A program made the position numbers and the translations under genes. Below are positions 31,072 through 40,727 of a stretch of 43,649 nt of DNA, piece after piece. The notes under the pieces are model-generated. The model ran no database searches, was not told the DNA's origin, and saw only the letters and a list, made by a program, of their open reading frames with translations. Origin of the DNA: Pseudomonadota bacterium (GTDB taxonomy: Bacteria > Pseudomonadota > Gammaproteobacteria > Acidithiobacillales > Acidithiobacillaceae). Positions within the stretch are counted from its first letter, which is position 1, and each line of letters opens with the position of its first letter. The DNA lies in NCBI GenBank assembly GCA_021821885.1, contig JAKARO010000014.1, positions 1 through 43,649 on the forward strand, read 5' to 3'.

Positions 31072-33890
31072 CAGCAGTACTCCCTGTTTTCGCCACCGGC
31101 GGTTTCCAGATTCTCCACGCAGCGCCCACAAAGCCCGGGATGGCTGGAATGACCGCCAATGTCACGGCGACGGTGCCAGCACCGTATGCATTTGGGTGCT
31201 CCGGCCGGTTCTGCCGTCACCCGTAATCCTGGAAGGATTTCTTCCGATGCGCTGTCCGCCGTTTCGAGGGGGGTGATCTCAAGTCCGGAACAGAGCAGAT
31301 AAAACCGCAGCTCCTCCGAAAGGGGGGAGAGAAAATCCCGCCAGTTCTGGTCAGCGTGGATCCGGATGCTGGCATCCAGGGCGGTGCCGATGAGTTTTTC
31401 CTGCCGCAGGACTTCCAGCCGGCCATTGATTCCTTCACGCAGGAGGGCGAGACGCTGCCAGCGGTCTTCAAGGGTACCGGCGCCCGCTATTGCCGGGAAT
31501 TCTGGGTAGAGGGAAAAGAAGACACTGTGAGCGCTACGGCCGGGCAGATGCTGCCAGATTTCTTCCGCCGTAAAGCTCAGGATGGGTGCCATCCAGACCA
31601 GCATGGCTTCCAGAATCCTGTGCAGGACCGTCTGGGCAGAGCGTCTGGCCCGGGAACCTGCAGGGAGCGTATACAGGCGGTCTTTCAGAACCTCAAGATA
31701 AAGACCACCCAGATCAACCGCGCAGAAATTATGCAGGATCTGTACTACCCGGTGAAACTGGTATTCCTGATAGGCATCCTGGACCTGGTTCTGGACGGTG
31801 GCCGTACGCAGGAGCATCCAGCGGTCCAGTTCCAGCAGTTGGCCTGCAGGCAGGGCATGGCGTTCTGCATCGAAATCATAGGTGTTGCCCAGGATGTAGC
31901 GTGCCGTATTGCGTATGCGCCGGTAGCTGTCGCCAAGGCGCTGCAGGATCGAATCAGAAATGGGAATTTCACCGCGATAGTCTTCCGAAGCGACCCAGAG
32001 CCGCAGGATATCAGCCCCAAACCGGTCGATGATTTCCTGGGGAGCAATGACATTGCCCAGTGACTTGCTCATTTTCCGCCCTGCACCGTCTACAGTAAAA
32101 CCATGGGTGAGTACAGTCCTGTAGGGCGCGCGGTTACGGGTACCTACGGATTCCAGCAGGGAGGACTGGAACCATCCCCGGTGCTGGTCAGATCCCTCAA
32201 GATAAAGGTCCGCCGGACTCGACAGTTCAGCCCGGCGTTCCAGGACAAAGGCATGGGTGGAACCAGAATCAAACCAGACGTCTAGAATGTCGGTCACTTT
32301 CGCGAATTCCGGGTGTCCGCACTGGCTGCAGCACCTGTCTCCGCTTCCCAGAAACTGTTCCTCCGGGGCACTGAACCAGGCATCTACGCCGCTTTCTTCT
32401 ACCGCCAGCGCAACCCGGGCGAACACTGCCGGATCCCTGAGCGGCTCCCCGCACTGCGTGCAGGCAAAAATTGCGACAGGGACCCCCCAGGCCCGCTGCC
32501 GGGAAATGCACCAGTCTGGCCGCTGCTCTACCATCTGGCGGATCCGTTCCCTTCCCCATTCCGGAATCCACCGCGTACTCTCAATGGCCGTGAGGGCCTT
32601 CTGGCGGAGCCCGCCGTCTTCCATGCTAATGAACCATTGTGGGGTGGCCCGGAACAGCAGGGGGGTTTTATGCCGCCAGCAGTGGGGATAGGAGTGGGAA
32701 AGTTTTTCCATATGCACCAGCCTTCCCAGAGTATGGAGAAGGGCAGGAATCCTCTGGTTGGCTTCCTGGGTATCCAGCCCTCCCAGACCATGCCCCAGTC
32801 CCTCCTGGTACCGTCCGCTGCCCAGAAGCGGGGTTTCCACGGGAAGATGGTAGTGCCGGCCAATCTGGTAGTCCTCCACGCCATGGGCCGGGGCCGTGTG
32901 TACGCATCCGGTCCCGGCTTCCACCGTGACGTGTTCCCCCAGAATGACCGGCACGGAGCGGTCTTCGAAAGGATGCCGCAGCAGCATGCCTTCAAGAACA
33001 CGGCCCGCGAAGCAGGCAAGAGGGGTGGCTGGCTGGTGTCCGTAGCGCGCCAGGGCACTTTCTGCCAGGGTTTCGGCAAGGATCAGGTGCTGGGAGCCGG
33101 CAGCGACCAGTACATACAGATATTCCGGATGCACGGCAACGGCCTGGTTGGCCGGGAGAGTCCATGGAGTGGTGGTCCAGATGGCCACATCGGCGGAAAG
33201 CGGGCTGGAAAGGCCCAGTCTCCCGGCCAGATCTTCCGGGTTGGCAACGGCAAAGGCCACATCAATGGCAGGATCCGTGCGGTCCTGGTATTCCACTTCG
33301 GCTTCCGCAAGGGCACTGCCACAGTCGACGCACCAGTGCACCGGTTTTGCGCCACGGTAGACCTGACCACTGACAACCAGACGCCCCAGTTCCCGCAGGA
33401 TGTCCGCCTCAGCCTGGAAATGCATGGTCAGATAGGGGTTGTCCCAGTCTCCGAGGATGCCAAGACGCATGAAATCCTGTTTTTGGCTGGCTACCTGGCT
33501 GTCGGCATATGCCCTGCAGGCATTGCGGAATGCCTGGGCGCTGATTTTCTCCCCGGGCCTTCCCACTTCCTTTTCCACCTGGATTTCTATGGGCAGCCCA
33601 TGACAGTCCCAGCCGGGAACATAAGGAACGCGGTATCCGCCCGCGAGGCGGCTTTTATTGATGATATCCTTGAGAATTTTATTGACGGCATGACCGATAT
33701 GGATACGTCCGTTGGCATAGGGAGGGCCGTCATGGAGAATGAAGACGGGGGCTGCCTGGCGGGACTCCAGAAGCCGGTAGTAGACCTGCATTTCTTCCCA
33801 TCGCGCCAGCGTCTGTGGTTCACGTTCCGGAAGTTTTCCGTGCATGGGGAAATCGGTTTTGGGAAGATTTAAAGTGGCTTTGTAGTCCAT
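31071..33890 (-). CDS. ileS: Isoleucyl-tRNA synthetase
   Basis: A 939-residue class I synthetase charging tRNA-Ile. PPYANGRIHIGHAVNK contains the HIGH motif and GRKMSKSLGNV the KMSKS loop. The CP1 editing domain lies between them (TTPWTLPANQAVAV, GTGCVHTAPAHG). A C-terminal zinc ribbon is present (CIRCWHRR ... CGRCVENL). Length matches E. coli IleS (938), the type without the eukaryote-like mupirocin-resistance features. It overlaps ribF by 22 bp at its start and lspA by one base at its end. Confidence 0.98.
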   Translation of the reverse strand: MDYKATLNLPKTDFPMHGKLPEREPQTLARWEEMQVYYRLLESRQAAPVFILHDGPPYANGRIHIGHAVNKILKDIINKSRLAGGYRVPYVPGWDCHGLPIEIQVEKEVGRPGEKISAQAFRNACRAYADSQVASQKQDFMRLGILGDWDNPYLTMHFQAEADILRELGRLVVSGQVYRGAKPVHWCVDCGSALAEAEVEYQDRTDPAIDVAFAVANPEDLAGRLGLSSPLSADVAIWTTTPWTLPANQAVAVHPEYLYVLVAAGSQHLILAETLAESALARYGHQPATPLACFAGRVLEGMLLRHPFEDRSVPVILGEHVTVEAGTGCVHTAPAHGVEDYQIGRHYHLPVETPLLGSGRYQEGLGHGLGGLDTQEANQRIPALLHTLGRLVHMEKLSHSYPHCWRHKTPLLFRATPQWFISMEDGGLRQKALTAIESTRWIPEWGRERIRQMVEQRPDWCISRQRAWGVPVAIFACTQCGEPLRDPAVFARVALAVEESGVDAWFSAPEEQFLGSGDRCCSQCGHPEFAKVTDILDVWFDSGSTHAFVLERRAELSSPADLYLEGSDQHRGWFQSSLLESVGTRNRAPYRTVLTHGFTVDGAGRKMSKSLGNVIAPQEIIDRFGADILRLWVASEDYRGEIPISDSILQRLGDSYRRIRNTARYILGNTYDFDAERHALPAGQLLELDRWMLLRTATVQNQVQDAYQEYQFHRVVQILHNFCAVDLGGLYLEVLKDRLYTLPAGSRARRSAQTVLHRILEAMLVWMAPILSFTAEEIWQHLPGRSAHSVFFSLYPEFPAIAGAGTLEDRWQRLALLREGINGRLEVLRQEKLIGTALDASIRIHADQNWRDFLSPLSEELRFYLLCSGLEITPLETADSASEEILPGLRVTAEPAGAPKCIRCWHRRRDIGGHSSHPGLCGRCVENLETAGGENREYC

Positions 33891-34831
33891 GGCTGATCAA
33901 GGTTTACCGGGTGAAGGGAAAAGTGGCTGCGGACCCTGCGCACGTCTTCGGCAATGGCATCCTGGAGTGCATCCAGATCCGGATATTTCATCTCGTCTCG
34001 CAGCTTTTGGTGGAGTTCTATCTGGACTATCTGTCCATATAGACTGGGTGAGCCGTCCAGGCAGTGGGCCTCAAGGAGCAGGTGCTTTCCACCCACGGTA
34101 GGCCGCAGGCCGATGCTGACGGCTGCCAGCCAGCTTTGCTGGGCACCGTGCAGTACCCCCGCAAAAATGCCGCGCAGGGGGACGGGGCGGTGCTGCAGGG
34201 GGAGATTGGCTGTAGGGAAGCCCAGTTCCCGGCCCAGCCGGTTCCCTTGGGAGACCCGGCCGCAAATGGCATAGGGGCGTCCCAGCCAGCGGGCAGCACT
34301 GGCCAGGTCTCCCGTCTGGAGAAACTGGCGAATTCCGGTGCTGCTGATCCTCCGGCCCTCCAACAGGACCGGTTCGTGCTCAAAGACATCAAAACCCAGA
34401 TCCCGTCCCATCCGCCGCAGCAGATGGAGATCCCCCCTGCGACCCGCACCGAAACGGAAGTCGTGCCCGACATGCAGGGCACGGGCCTGCAGCCGTCCAA
34501 CCAGAATCTCCCGTACAAAGGTTTCGGCGGGTAGCGCGGCAAGGGTGGCATTGAAGGATGTGCATACCATTGTGTCCAGTCCAGCCTGCCGCAGTGCCCA
34601 GAATTTTTCCCGGAGGCTGCTCAGACGTACCGGAGCGGCTGCCCCCTGGAAATATTCTCGCGGAAGCGGCTCGAAGGTCAGCACAGCCCCGGGCAGCCCC
34701 GATCTGGCCATGCGGCTGACAAGGGCCTGGTGTCCCAAATGAACGCCGTCAAAATTGCCGACGGTCACTGCCTGTCCGGCAGTGGAGGGACGGAGGGAGG
34801 GAAGGCGGTGCAGATGGAGCCGGTACGCCAT
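33869..34831 (-). CDS. ribF: Bifunctional riboflavin kinase / FAD synthetase
   Basis: A 320-residue enzyme making FMN and FAD from riboflavin. The N-terminal nucleotidyltransferase (FAD synthetase) domain has VGNFDGVHLGHQAL and ISSTGIRQFLQTGD; the C-terminal riboflavin kinase domain has GRELGFPTANLPL and the GIFAGV and SIGLRPTVGG segments. Length is typical of bacterial RibF. It starts 69 bp after the murJ stop and overlaps ileS. Supplying flavin may matter to the flavoproteins elsewhere in the window (OYE; UbiD uses prenylated FMN), but there is no specific link. Confidence 0.97.
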   Translation of the reverse strand: MAYRLHLHRLPSLRPSTAGQAVTVGNFDGVHLGHQALVSRMARSGLPGAVLTFEPLPREYFQGAAAPVRLSSLREKFWALRQAGLDTMVCTSFNATLAALPAETFVREILVGRLQARALHVGHDFRFGAGRRGDLHLLRRMGRDLGFDVFEHEPVLLEGRRISSTGIRQFLQTGDLASAARWLGRPYAICGRVSQGNRLGRELGFPTANLPLQHRPVPLRGIFAGVLHGAQQSWLAAVSIGLRPTVGGKHLLLEAHCLDGSPSLYGQIVQIELHQKLRDEMKYPDLDALQDAIAEDVRRVRSHFSLHPVNLDQPWTTKPL

Positions 34832-34900
34832 GAAATTTCCGGATAGGGTCCTGATGCCAAAATGTGCCCAGTGTATCCTAAAGCCCGGCCAGGCGCATGT

Positions 34901-36445
34901 TCAGGGACCACGGTACTGCTGCCGCAGCGCGGACAGTTCTGGAAGCCGCCAGGCAAGAAGCACGAGGAAATAGAGAAGGGAAGCGGCGGCGACCAGCAGG
35001 ACAATGTGGAAAATGCGCTGGGCTGCTGTCCAGGCAATCCACTCCGGGACCGGGCTGCGGAAATACCAGAGGGCGATGCCCATGGCTGCCGCGGCTGCGG
35101 AGGTTTTGGCCAGAAAGGGAGTCCAGCCTGCGAGAGGCCGGTATATGCCGGTTTTCCGCAGCCGGAAGACTAACAGGAAGGCATTGCCCACTGCGCCGGC
35201 CGTGGTGGCCAGTGACAGGCCAAGCTGGTGCAGGGGCCAGGCGAGTACCAGACTCACGGCGATGTTTATGCCTACGCTGAGCATGCCAAAATAAACGGGT
35301 GTACGCGTGTCCTGACGGGCGTAAAAGGCAGGCGCCAGCACCCGGACCGCGATAATCGGGAGAATGCCAAGACCATATCCGGTGAGACTCAGGGCACTCT
35401 GGGCGGCGTCGGCGGCACTGTAGGCCCCATAGGCAAACAGGCTAAGCAGCAGGCGGTGTCCCAGAAGGAGCAGTCCCACCGTTGCCGGGAGACCGATGAG
35501 CCAGGTCCACCGGAGTCCCCAGTCGAGCGTCGAGGGAAAGGCAGGGGATTTGCCAGCCGCCTGGCGCGAGAGCTCCGGGAGAACGACCGTTCCAAGAGCC
35601 ACGCCAAAGACACCCAGGGGGAATTCCACCAGCCGGTCTGAATAGTACAGGTAGGACACGACATTGCTTCCGACCAGGGAGGCGAGAACCGTGTTCAGGA
35701 AGAGGTTTATCTGGGCCACGGAAGCCCCGAAGGCCGCGGGACCCATGAGTTTCAGCACACGGGCAATTCCCGGATCGTTCCGTCGCAGCCGCGGCAGGTG
35801 GAGGTGCCCTACGTGCCGCAGGGCAGGAAGCTGGAATGCAAGCTGGGCCATACCTCCGAAAATCATTCCCCAGGCGACGGCAACAGCGGGCCGGGCCAGA
35901 TGTGGCGCCCAGAAGAGGGCTGCGGTAATAAGGCCGAGATTCAGGAAAACCGGAGTGAAGGCCGGTATGGTGAACTGCCCGTAGGTGTTGAGGATTCCTC
36001 CCGACAGGGCTACCAGGGACACCAGAAAGAGGTAGGGGAAGGTAATGCGGGTAAGTTCTACGGTCAGGGAAAATTTGGCGGGATTCGCGGCGAATCCCGG
36101 GGCCATGAAGTATACCAGAAGGCTGGCACCCAAAATCCCGAGGATCGTGATGCCAGCCAGAACCAGAGCCAGCCATCCGGTGACATCTGCGACAAAGTTT
36201 CGGGTGTCGGCAGCACTTTTGGCTGCCCGGTATTCGCCAAGGATAGGCACAAATGCCTGGGAGAAGGCTCCTTCCCCGAAAAGGCGGCGGAACAGGTTGG
36301 GAATCCGCTGGGCAACAAAAAAGGCATCGGCCGCATTCCCGGCGCCGAAGAGATGGGCCAGAACAATGTCCCGGACAAATCCCAGAACCCGTGACAGAAA
36401 AGTATTGCCGGCAACCTTGAGAACGTTTCGTATAACCTGGCTCAT
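34901..36445 (-). CDS. murJ: Lipid II flippase MurJ
   Basis: A 514-residue polytopic MOP-superfamily protein with about 14 hydrophobic helices that flips the peptidoglycan precursor lipid II. The N-terminus NTFLSRVLGFVRDIVLAHLFGAG with the essential Arg pair, RRLFGEGAFSQAFVPIL, and the PNLFR segment are MurJ signatures. The start at 36445 (MSQVIRN) matches family N-termini; an ATG at 36478 in frame is possible. It is the first gene of the murJ-ribF-ileS-lspA unit, so a promoter is expected in the 117 bp between it and the transglycosylase stop; I could not pick a convincing one. Confidence 0.96.
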   Translation of the reverse strand: MSQVIRNVLKVAGNTFLSRVLGFVRDIVLAHLFGAGNAADAFFVAQRIPNLFRRLFGEGAFSQAFVPILGEYRAAKSAADTRNFVADVTGWLALVLAGITILGILGASLLVYFMAPGFAANPAKFSLTVELTRITFPYLFLVSLVALSGGILNTYGQFTIPAFTPVFLNLGLITAALFWAPHLARPAVAVAWGMIFGGMAQLAFQLPALRHVGHLHLPRLRRNDPGIARVLKLMGPAAFGASVAQINLFLNTVLASLVGSNVVSYLYYSDRLVEFPLGVFGVALGTVVLPELSRQAAGKSPAFPSTLDWGLRWTWLIGLPATVGLLLLGHRLLLSLFAYGAYSAADAAQSALSLTGYGLGILPIIAVRVLAPAFYARQDTRTPVYFGMLSVGINIAVSLVLAWPLHQLGLSLATTAGAVGNAFLLVFRLRKTGIYRPLAGWTPFLAKTSAAAAAMGIALWYFRSPVPEWIAWTAAQRIFHIVLLVAAASLLYFLVLLAWRLPELSALRQQYRGP

Positions 36446-36562
36446 GCGCAGTCCCGGGTGCGGATCCTCATGTTCCACTGGAGTGTTCCGGGATGCCCTG
36501 CGGCTTTCTTCCGGTGCCGGTTTCCAGATGCCGAAACGGAACAGTTTCCCAATCAGTCCCCG

Positions 36563-38578
36563 CTATCCGGCGGAGGAGTTCTGGAATGGGCCCAGACGCC
36601 AGAAAGACAGTGGGGCTGGATGGGTGTGCTGCAGGAGTGCCTGATAGACAGCGGTGTTGCTGAGTACGGCCTCGACATAGTTCCGTGTTTGCCTGTAGGG
36701 AATGTTGGCCGTAAAAATCGCGCCATCCCAGGGAGATGGAGGAAATTTCCATTTCTGCAGCCAGCTCCTGGGTGCACCGGGACCCGCATTGTAGGCTGCG
36801 GCCGCTAGCAGGAGGGATCCTCGAAACTGTGTCTGGACGTAAGAGAGATAGGCACTGCCAATAGCGATGTTCCCCCGGGTGCTATCCATGTCCTCCGTAT
36901 CTGTAGAGGGAAACCGGTTCCGGATCCAGGCGGCGGTTGCGGGCATGACCTGCATGATGCCCCGGGCTCCTGCCGAGGAACGGATCCCCGGGGAAAAGCC
37001 TGATTCCTGACGGATCAGGCCGGCAACAAAGGCTGTGGGCAGACCATTGCGTCTGGCAGCATTGCGGATGTCGCCAAGGTAGGGCAAAAGAAAACCCTGG
37101 CGCCAGTCAAGATCCCCGGATACGCGGGTGCTGGCGTTGATGGCGAGAAGCCAGGCCTGATGCCGGATGGCAATATCTGCTGCTGCATGGATACCGCCAG
37201 GGGATGGAACCCCTGCCAGAAATTTTCCCCATTCCCAGAGGGCATCAAAATACAGCCCCAGCCGGTAGAGTTCGATGGCCTGCTGCAGCGAAAGATTCTG
37301 CTCCAGAGTGTCCTGCAGGACAGACACATGGGCCTGGGGGGGGGCTGCGGTGCTTTCCGGAAGAACAAGGCGCCGGTTCAGGGCAGCCAGCGAAAGCTGG
37401 CCATAATAGGTCCATGGCGAGGACAGCCCTGCAAAAATATTTCTGGCCTGCAGACGGTCGCCCATCTGGTACAGGGCAAATGCCTTCCAGAACTGCCATT
37501 CCCCGAGGGTTTTTTTTCGTTCCGGCATCCGGCGGATGGCCTGTTGCACCTGTATCCAGTTCCGGGAAAGCAGGGAGGATCGAACCATCCAGGCCAGAGT
37601 TCTGGTGTCTGGCCGGAATTCAGGGTCTGCCCGGAGCGCCAGGCCGAACCAGGTGGCGGCCTGCGGTTTCAGGTTCCCGGCGGCCAGATGCGCTGCATGG
37701 TAAATAACCCGGGCACGGGCCTCAGGAGTCAGCGCGGCGAGGGATCTGGCCTGCGTAACGGCCAGCGATGGATTCCTGCGGGCGCCGTGAAGCAGCGCCA
37801 GTTCCAGCAGTTGATTCCTGTCGTGAATGTCCCAGCCAGGTGGTTCCTGCCGTTTTTCCTGCGCAAGCCAGAGGGCAGGATCTCGGAGGATTGCCCGCGA
37901 TGCTTCAGCCAGATGTGGGGGCAAATAGCCGGAGAAACGCCAGGCGGCCCTGGAATCGCCAGATGCGAACAGGGCTGGGAGTCGCTTCCAGAGGATATCT
38001 GTACCCAGCGTTCCTCCGGCGAGGGCGTGCCGGGCCATGGCATTGCAGGCTGCGTTGCCGGGAGAGGCCGCCAGCCAGAGTTGGGCTGGAGAAGCGGAGG
38101 CTGGTCCCAGCAGGGGATCCATGGCTGCGTAACAGCGGATGGAGAGGTTTCTTGGCACTGGTCCATTCCGGTACACGGTGGAAAAATCCGGCCAGTCCCG
38201 GCGGTGGCCCAATTCCAGCAGCCATTGCCGGCGCAGGAGAAGATAGGCGCCTCCGTGCGGAAACTGGTGCCCATACGCCGTAAATTTGCTTTCGGTCAGG
38301 GTGTGCAGTCGCGGCTGGAGAGACCAGTAGCCAACCCAGGGACCCATGGGAGTTCCAGCCAGTTCCGGAAGGGCCGCGGCGGCTGGAAGATAGTCCCCTT
38401 TCATGAAGGCGCGTGCCGCATTTTTCAGCAGATGCAGCTGTCCGGCTGTCAGAACGGAAGCTGGAGCGCCAGAAACGGCAGCAGGAGACAGCAGGATGGC
38501 TGCGGCGCAGACTGCCTGGAGCCCGGACAGGATTTTCCAGGGGGCAGAATCTTTCAGTTCTGGCGCAGTCGCAGCCAT
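36563..38578 (-). CDS. Soluble lytic murein transglycosylase (Slt70-like)
   Basis: A 671-residue periplasmic enzyme that cleaves glycan strands with formation of 1,6-anhydro ends. A signal peptide (AVCAAAILLSPAAVSGAPA) is followed by a long alpha-superhelical doughnut region (about 40-470) and a C-terminal lysozyme-like domain: RQESGFSPGIRSSAGARGIMQ contains the catalytic Glu and the SxxGxxGxMQ signature, then AYNAGPGAPRSWL and an EAVLSN-type end. Length and order match Slt70 (family 1A). Its first 25 bp overlap the preceding 124-residue gene, so the two are coupled. Together with MurJ it forms a cell-wall neighbourhood. Confidence 0.95.
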   Translation of the reverse strand: MAATAPELKDSAPWKILSGLQAVCAAAILLSPAAVSGAPASVLTAGQLHLLKNAARAFMKGDYLPAAAALPELAGTPMGPWVGYWSLQPRLHTLTESKFTAYGHQFPHGGAYLLLRRQWLLELGHRRDWPDFSTVYRNGPVPRNLSIRCYAAMDPLLGPASASPAQLWLAASPGNAACNAMARHALAGGTLGTDILWKRLPALFASGDSRAAWRFSGYLPPHLAEASRAILRDPALWLAQEKRQEPPGWDIHDRNQLLELALLHGARRNPSLAVTQARSLAALTPEARARVIYHAAHLAAGNLKPQAATWFGLALRADPEFRPDTRTLAWMVRSSLLSRNWIQVQQAIRRMPERKKTLGEWQFWKAFALYQMGDRLQARNIFAGLSSPWTYYGQLSLAALNRRLVLPESTAAPPQAHVSVLQDTLEQNLSLQQAIELYRLGLYFDALWEWGKFLAGVPSPGGIHAAADIAIRHQAWLLAINASTRVSGDLDWRQGFLLPYLGDIRNAARRNGLPTAFVAGLIRQESGFSPGIRSSAGARGIMQVMPATAAWIRNRFPSTDTEDMDSTRGNIAIGSAYLSYVQTQFRGSLLLAAAAYNAGPGAPRSWLQKWKFPPSPWDGAIFTANIPYRQTRNYVEAVLSNTAVYQALLQHTHPAPLSFWRLGPFQNSSAG

Positions 38579-38928
38579 CGCGCAAGGTGTTTGGTCAGGG
38601 AATCCTGGCGGCGGGGATGGTCCTGGGGGAGTGGGCCTACCTGCAGGTTGAGGGGCTCACAGTGGTTCTTGCCATGACAGATCACCCCATGTGACTCGCA
38701 GTCTCTCCCCGCTTCCTGGAGAACAGTGACCATTTTTCCCTCCGTTTCGGCACTGCAGTGGCCGTCAAACTGGATGAGGGCCAGGGCTTTTTCCGGAAGA
38801 TGGTCTACATGTCCTCCGAGGGCTTCAAACTCTGCCAGCTTCTGCCGTGCAGCCGCCGTTACACCGTGCAGGGCGCCACTGATGATAAAGCGGTCGGAGC
38901 GTTTTCTGGAAGTTGATGCCTGTGTCAT
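38554..38928 (-). CDS. Cys/His-rich protein of unknown function
   Basis: A 124-residue soluble protein that I do not recognise. The N-terminal half is helical (RSDRFIISGALHGVTAAARQ). The middle contains a dense Cys/His set, GHCSAETEGKM, RDCESHGVICHGKNHCEP, which could bind zinc or another metal; a basic helix ends it (DSLTKHLARWLRLRQ). A good GAGGT lies about 6 bp before the ATG. It sits 60 bp downstream of the second metal-type ABC permease gene and overlaps slt by 25 bp. A metal chaperone or regulator for the neighbouring transporter is a reasonable guess, but motif spacing does not match Fur/Zur. Confidence 0.75.
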   Translation of the reverse strand: MTQASTSRKRSDRFIISGALHGVTAAARQKLAEFEALGGHVDHLPEKALALIQFDGHCSAETEGKMVTVLQEAGRDCESHGVICHGKNHCEPLNLQVGPLPQDHPRRQDSLTKHLARWLRLRQN

Positions 38929-38988
38929 GGCTACCTCGGTCCATGGCGTTTACCGCAGCATTGCGGAATCGGTAGGCTGATGATGCCA

Positions 38989-39831
38989 CTAAGCCGGATC
39001 TGAAGAAAGGCCAGGACGGCCCGCGGTGTCGGCTGATGGGCGTAATCCGGAACGGAAACGGGCTGTCAGGTGGCTGAGCAGGAACAGCACGGCGCCCAGA
39101 GTTCCCACAAAAAACCCTGGGGGCCAGTTGGTCCAGAAGGCCATGGCGATTGACAGCCATGTCATCGTTTCTGCAAGGAAAACCGACAGGACCAGACTCC
39201 AGAACGGATGGGAACACAGTCTTTGGGCACTGGCCGCCGGACTGACCAGCAGGGTGAATGTCAGCAGGGTTCCTACAATGGGCAGGGCGCCAGCTGTAAC
39301 CAGGGCCAGAAGGGCAAGAACCAGCCAGTCCAGCCGGCTGCGTGATATGCCTGCAGCGGCCGCCAGTGCTGGCGAAACCGACTGCAGAAGGAGAGAACGG
39401 AAATTGGCCAGGACGAGAAGAAGTACCAGCAGGGCAATCAGGACCATGGGAAGAAAAGATCTGCCAGATATCCCGAGAATTTCCCCAAAAAGCAGAGAAA
39501 AGACGGCAGCCGAATATTCCTGGCCCATGCTGAGGAGCAGACCTCCAAGGGCGAGAAAAGTGGTGAGCAGCAGTCCCATGGCAATATCCTTTCGGCCAAG
39601 AAGGCTGAAAAGCCGCAGGAAAAGGACGCCAAGACCGGAAAAAAAGAACAGTCCCCAGAGTGGGCTGATGCCCAGAAGCGGGGCGGCTGCCGCGCCGGGA
39701 AATGCGGCAAGGGGTAGGGCATGGGCGGCAAACACGCTGCGCCACAGGATGACAAAGTAGCCGAGAATGCCGGTGGCCATGGCAAGAATGCTGGCCATGA
39801 TCCAGGTGTGGAGCATGTAACTTGCAAACAT
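38989..39831 (-). CDS. Metal-type ABC transporter permease (ZnuB/TroC family), second copy
   Basis: A 280-residue inner-membrane permease with about eight helices of the ABC-3 family for Zn2+, Mn2+ or Fe2+. Visible family traits are VILWRSVFAAHALPLAAFPGAA, LFFFSGLGVLFLRLF, LFGEILGIS, LALVTAGALPIVGTLLTFTLLVSPAASA and FLAETMTWLSIAMAFW. The start at 39831 shares one base with the stop of the preceding permease (TAATG). With that gene it would form a heterodimeric channel, as in SitCD/TroCD. The His motif seen in the family's G-H-x-x segment is altered (AAHALP versus GHALGD in the partner). Confidence 0.9.
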   Translation of the reverse strand: MFASYMLHTWIMASILAMATGILGYFVILWRSVFAAHALPLAAFPGAAAAPLLGISPLWGLFFFSGLGVLFLRLFSLLGRKDIAMGLLLTTFLALGGLLLSMGQEYSAAVFSLLFGEILGISGRSFLPMVLIALLVLLLVLANFRSLLLQSVSPALAAAAGISRSRLDWLVLALLALVTAGALPIVGTLLTFTLLVSPAASAQRLCSHPFWSLVLSVFLAETMTWLSIAMAFWTNWPPGFFVGTLGAVLFLLSHLTARFRSGLRPSADTAGRPGLSSDPA

Positions 39832-40727
39832 TAGCGTTTTGCTCCGTGCAGTGCCGGCCGCCCCGGGACAGTCCCGGTCCGGCTCCAGGCCGCTGCAAGA
39901 AGATAGCTGAGCAGCACAAGGACAACGACAAAAAAACTGACTGGCCACGCAGTGCCGCCAAACCAGTAAAAACTCTCGTACGAAAGATAGATGCCAGTGA
40001 CGGTACAGAAGAGTGCAATTCCAGCCGCATAAAGGAAGGCCTGTGCCGGACGGCCCGCCAGATGGAGGGCGGCGCCAGCGGGGCCGAGCAGCAGTGCTGT
40101 CGCCAGGATGGCGCCTACGGTCAGTGCCGAGATGGCGGCAGCCAGTCCGAGCAGAAGAAGATAGAGGGTTTCCAGCAATCCGGCAGGGACCCCCCTGGCC
40201 CGGGCGAGATCAGGGTCGGCTGCAATCAGCAGGAGCGGATGGTAGCACAGCAGTACAAGCAGCAGCCCGGACAGGGTACTCAGGATGACGGGTAAAACCA
40301 TGCTGCCGGGAATGCCGAAAAGAGAGCCAAACATGATGGAAACTGTGGCCCCGCTGTGGCTGCTGCCTGTGGCATCCAGATACAGGAAGAGGGCGGAAAT
40401 CCCAAGGCCACCGCCGAGGACGACCCCGGTGACCAGATCCCGTTCTCCGGCACGTTTCAGTCCGAGGCCAGAGAGAATCAGGGCGGCCAGCCAGGCCATG
40501 CCCAGAAACCCCCACAGGGCGCTGATGCCGGTAAAAACCGCCGCTGCCCCCCCGGCACTGCTGATGTCGCCCAGGGCATGCCCGGCGAAAGCCTGACCGC
40601 GCAGGATTGCAAATACTCCGATGACACCGTTGAGCATGGCTGCCATGGTACCAATCCAGAGTGCGCTCCGGATGGTGGGGTCGCCCAGGAAATGGACAAG
40701 ACCCAGATCCTGGAATCCGGTGCTCAT
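39831..40727 (-). CDS. Metal-type ABC transporter permease (ZnuB/TroC family), first copy
   Basis: A 298-residue permease with about eight helices. LNGVIGVFAILRGQAFAGHALGDISSAGGAAA is the well-conserved ABC-3 N-terminal block; LFLYLDATGSSHSGATVSIMFGSLFGI and LTVGAILATALLLGPAGAAL follow. The start at 40727 overlaps the ATPase stop by 4 bp. It is about 65% longer in extracellular/cytosolic loops than nothing obvious; overall length is ordinary for the family. Metal specificity cannot be read. The absence of a binding-protein gene next to it means the SBP is encoded elsewhere or missing. Confidence 0.9.
   Translation of the reverse strand: MSTGFQDLGLVHFLGDPTIRSALWIGTMAAMLNGVIGVFAILRGQAFAGHALGDISSAGGAAAVFTGISALWGFLGMAWLAALILSGLGLKRAGERDLVTGVVLGGGLGISALFLYLDATGSSHSGATVSIMFGSLFGIPGSMVLPVILSTLSGLLLVLLCYHPLLLIAADPDLARARGVPAGLLETLYLLLLGLAAAISALTVGAILATALLLGPAGAALHLAGRPAQAFLYAAGIALFCTVTGIYLSYESFYWFGGTAWPVSFFVVVLVLLSYLLAAAWSRTGTVPGRPALHGAKR

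Noticed and set aside
32313-33872. 519-codon plus-strand frame
   Set aside because: Antisense of ileS, which carries all synthetase motifs; no SD or protein family.
37160-38677. 505-codon plus-strand frame
   Set aside because: Antisense of the lytic transglycosylase, with low-complexity Gly/Gln/Arg composition.
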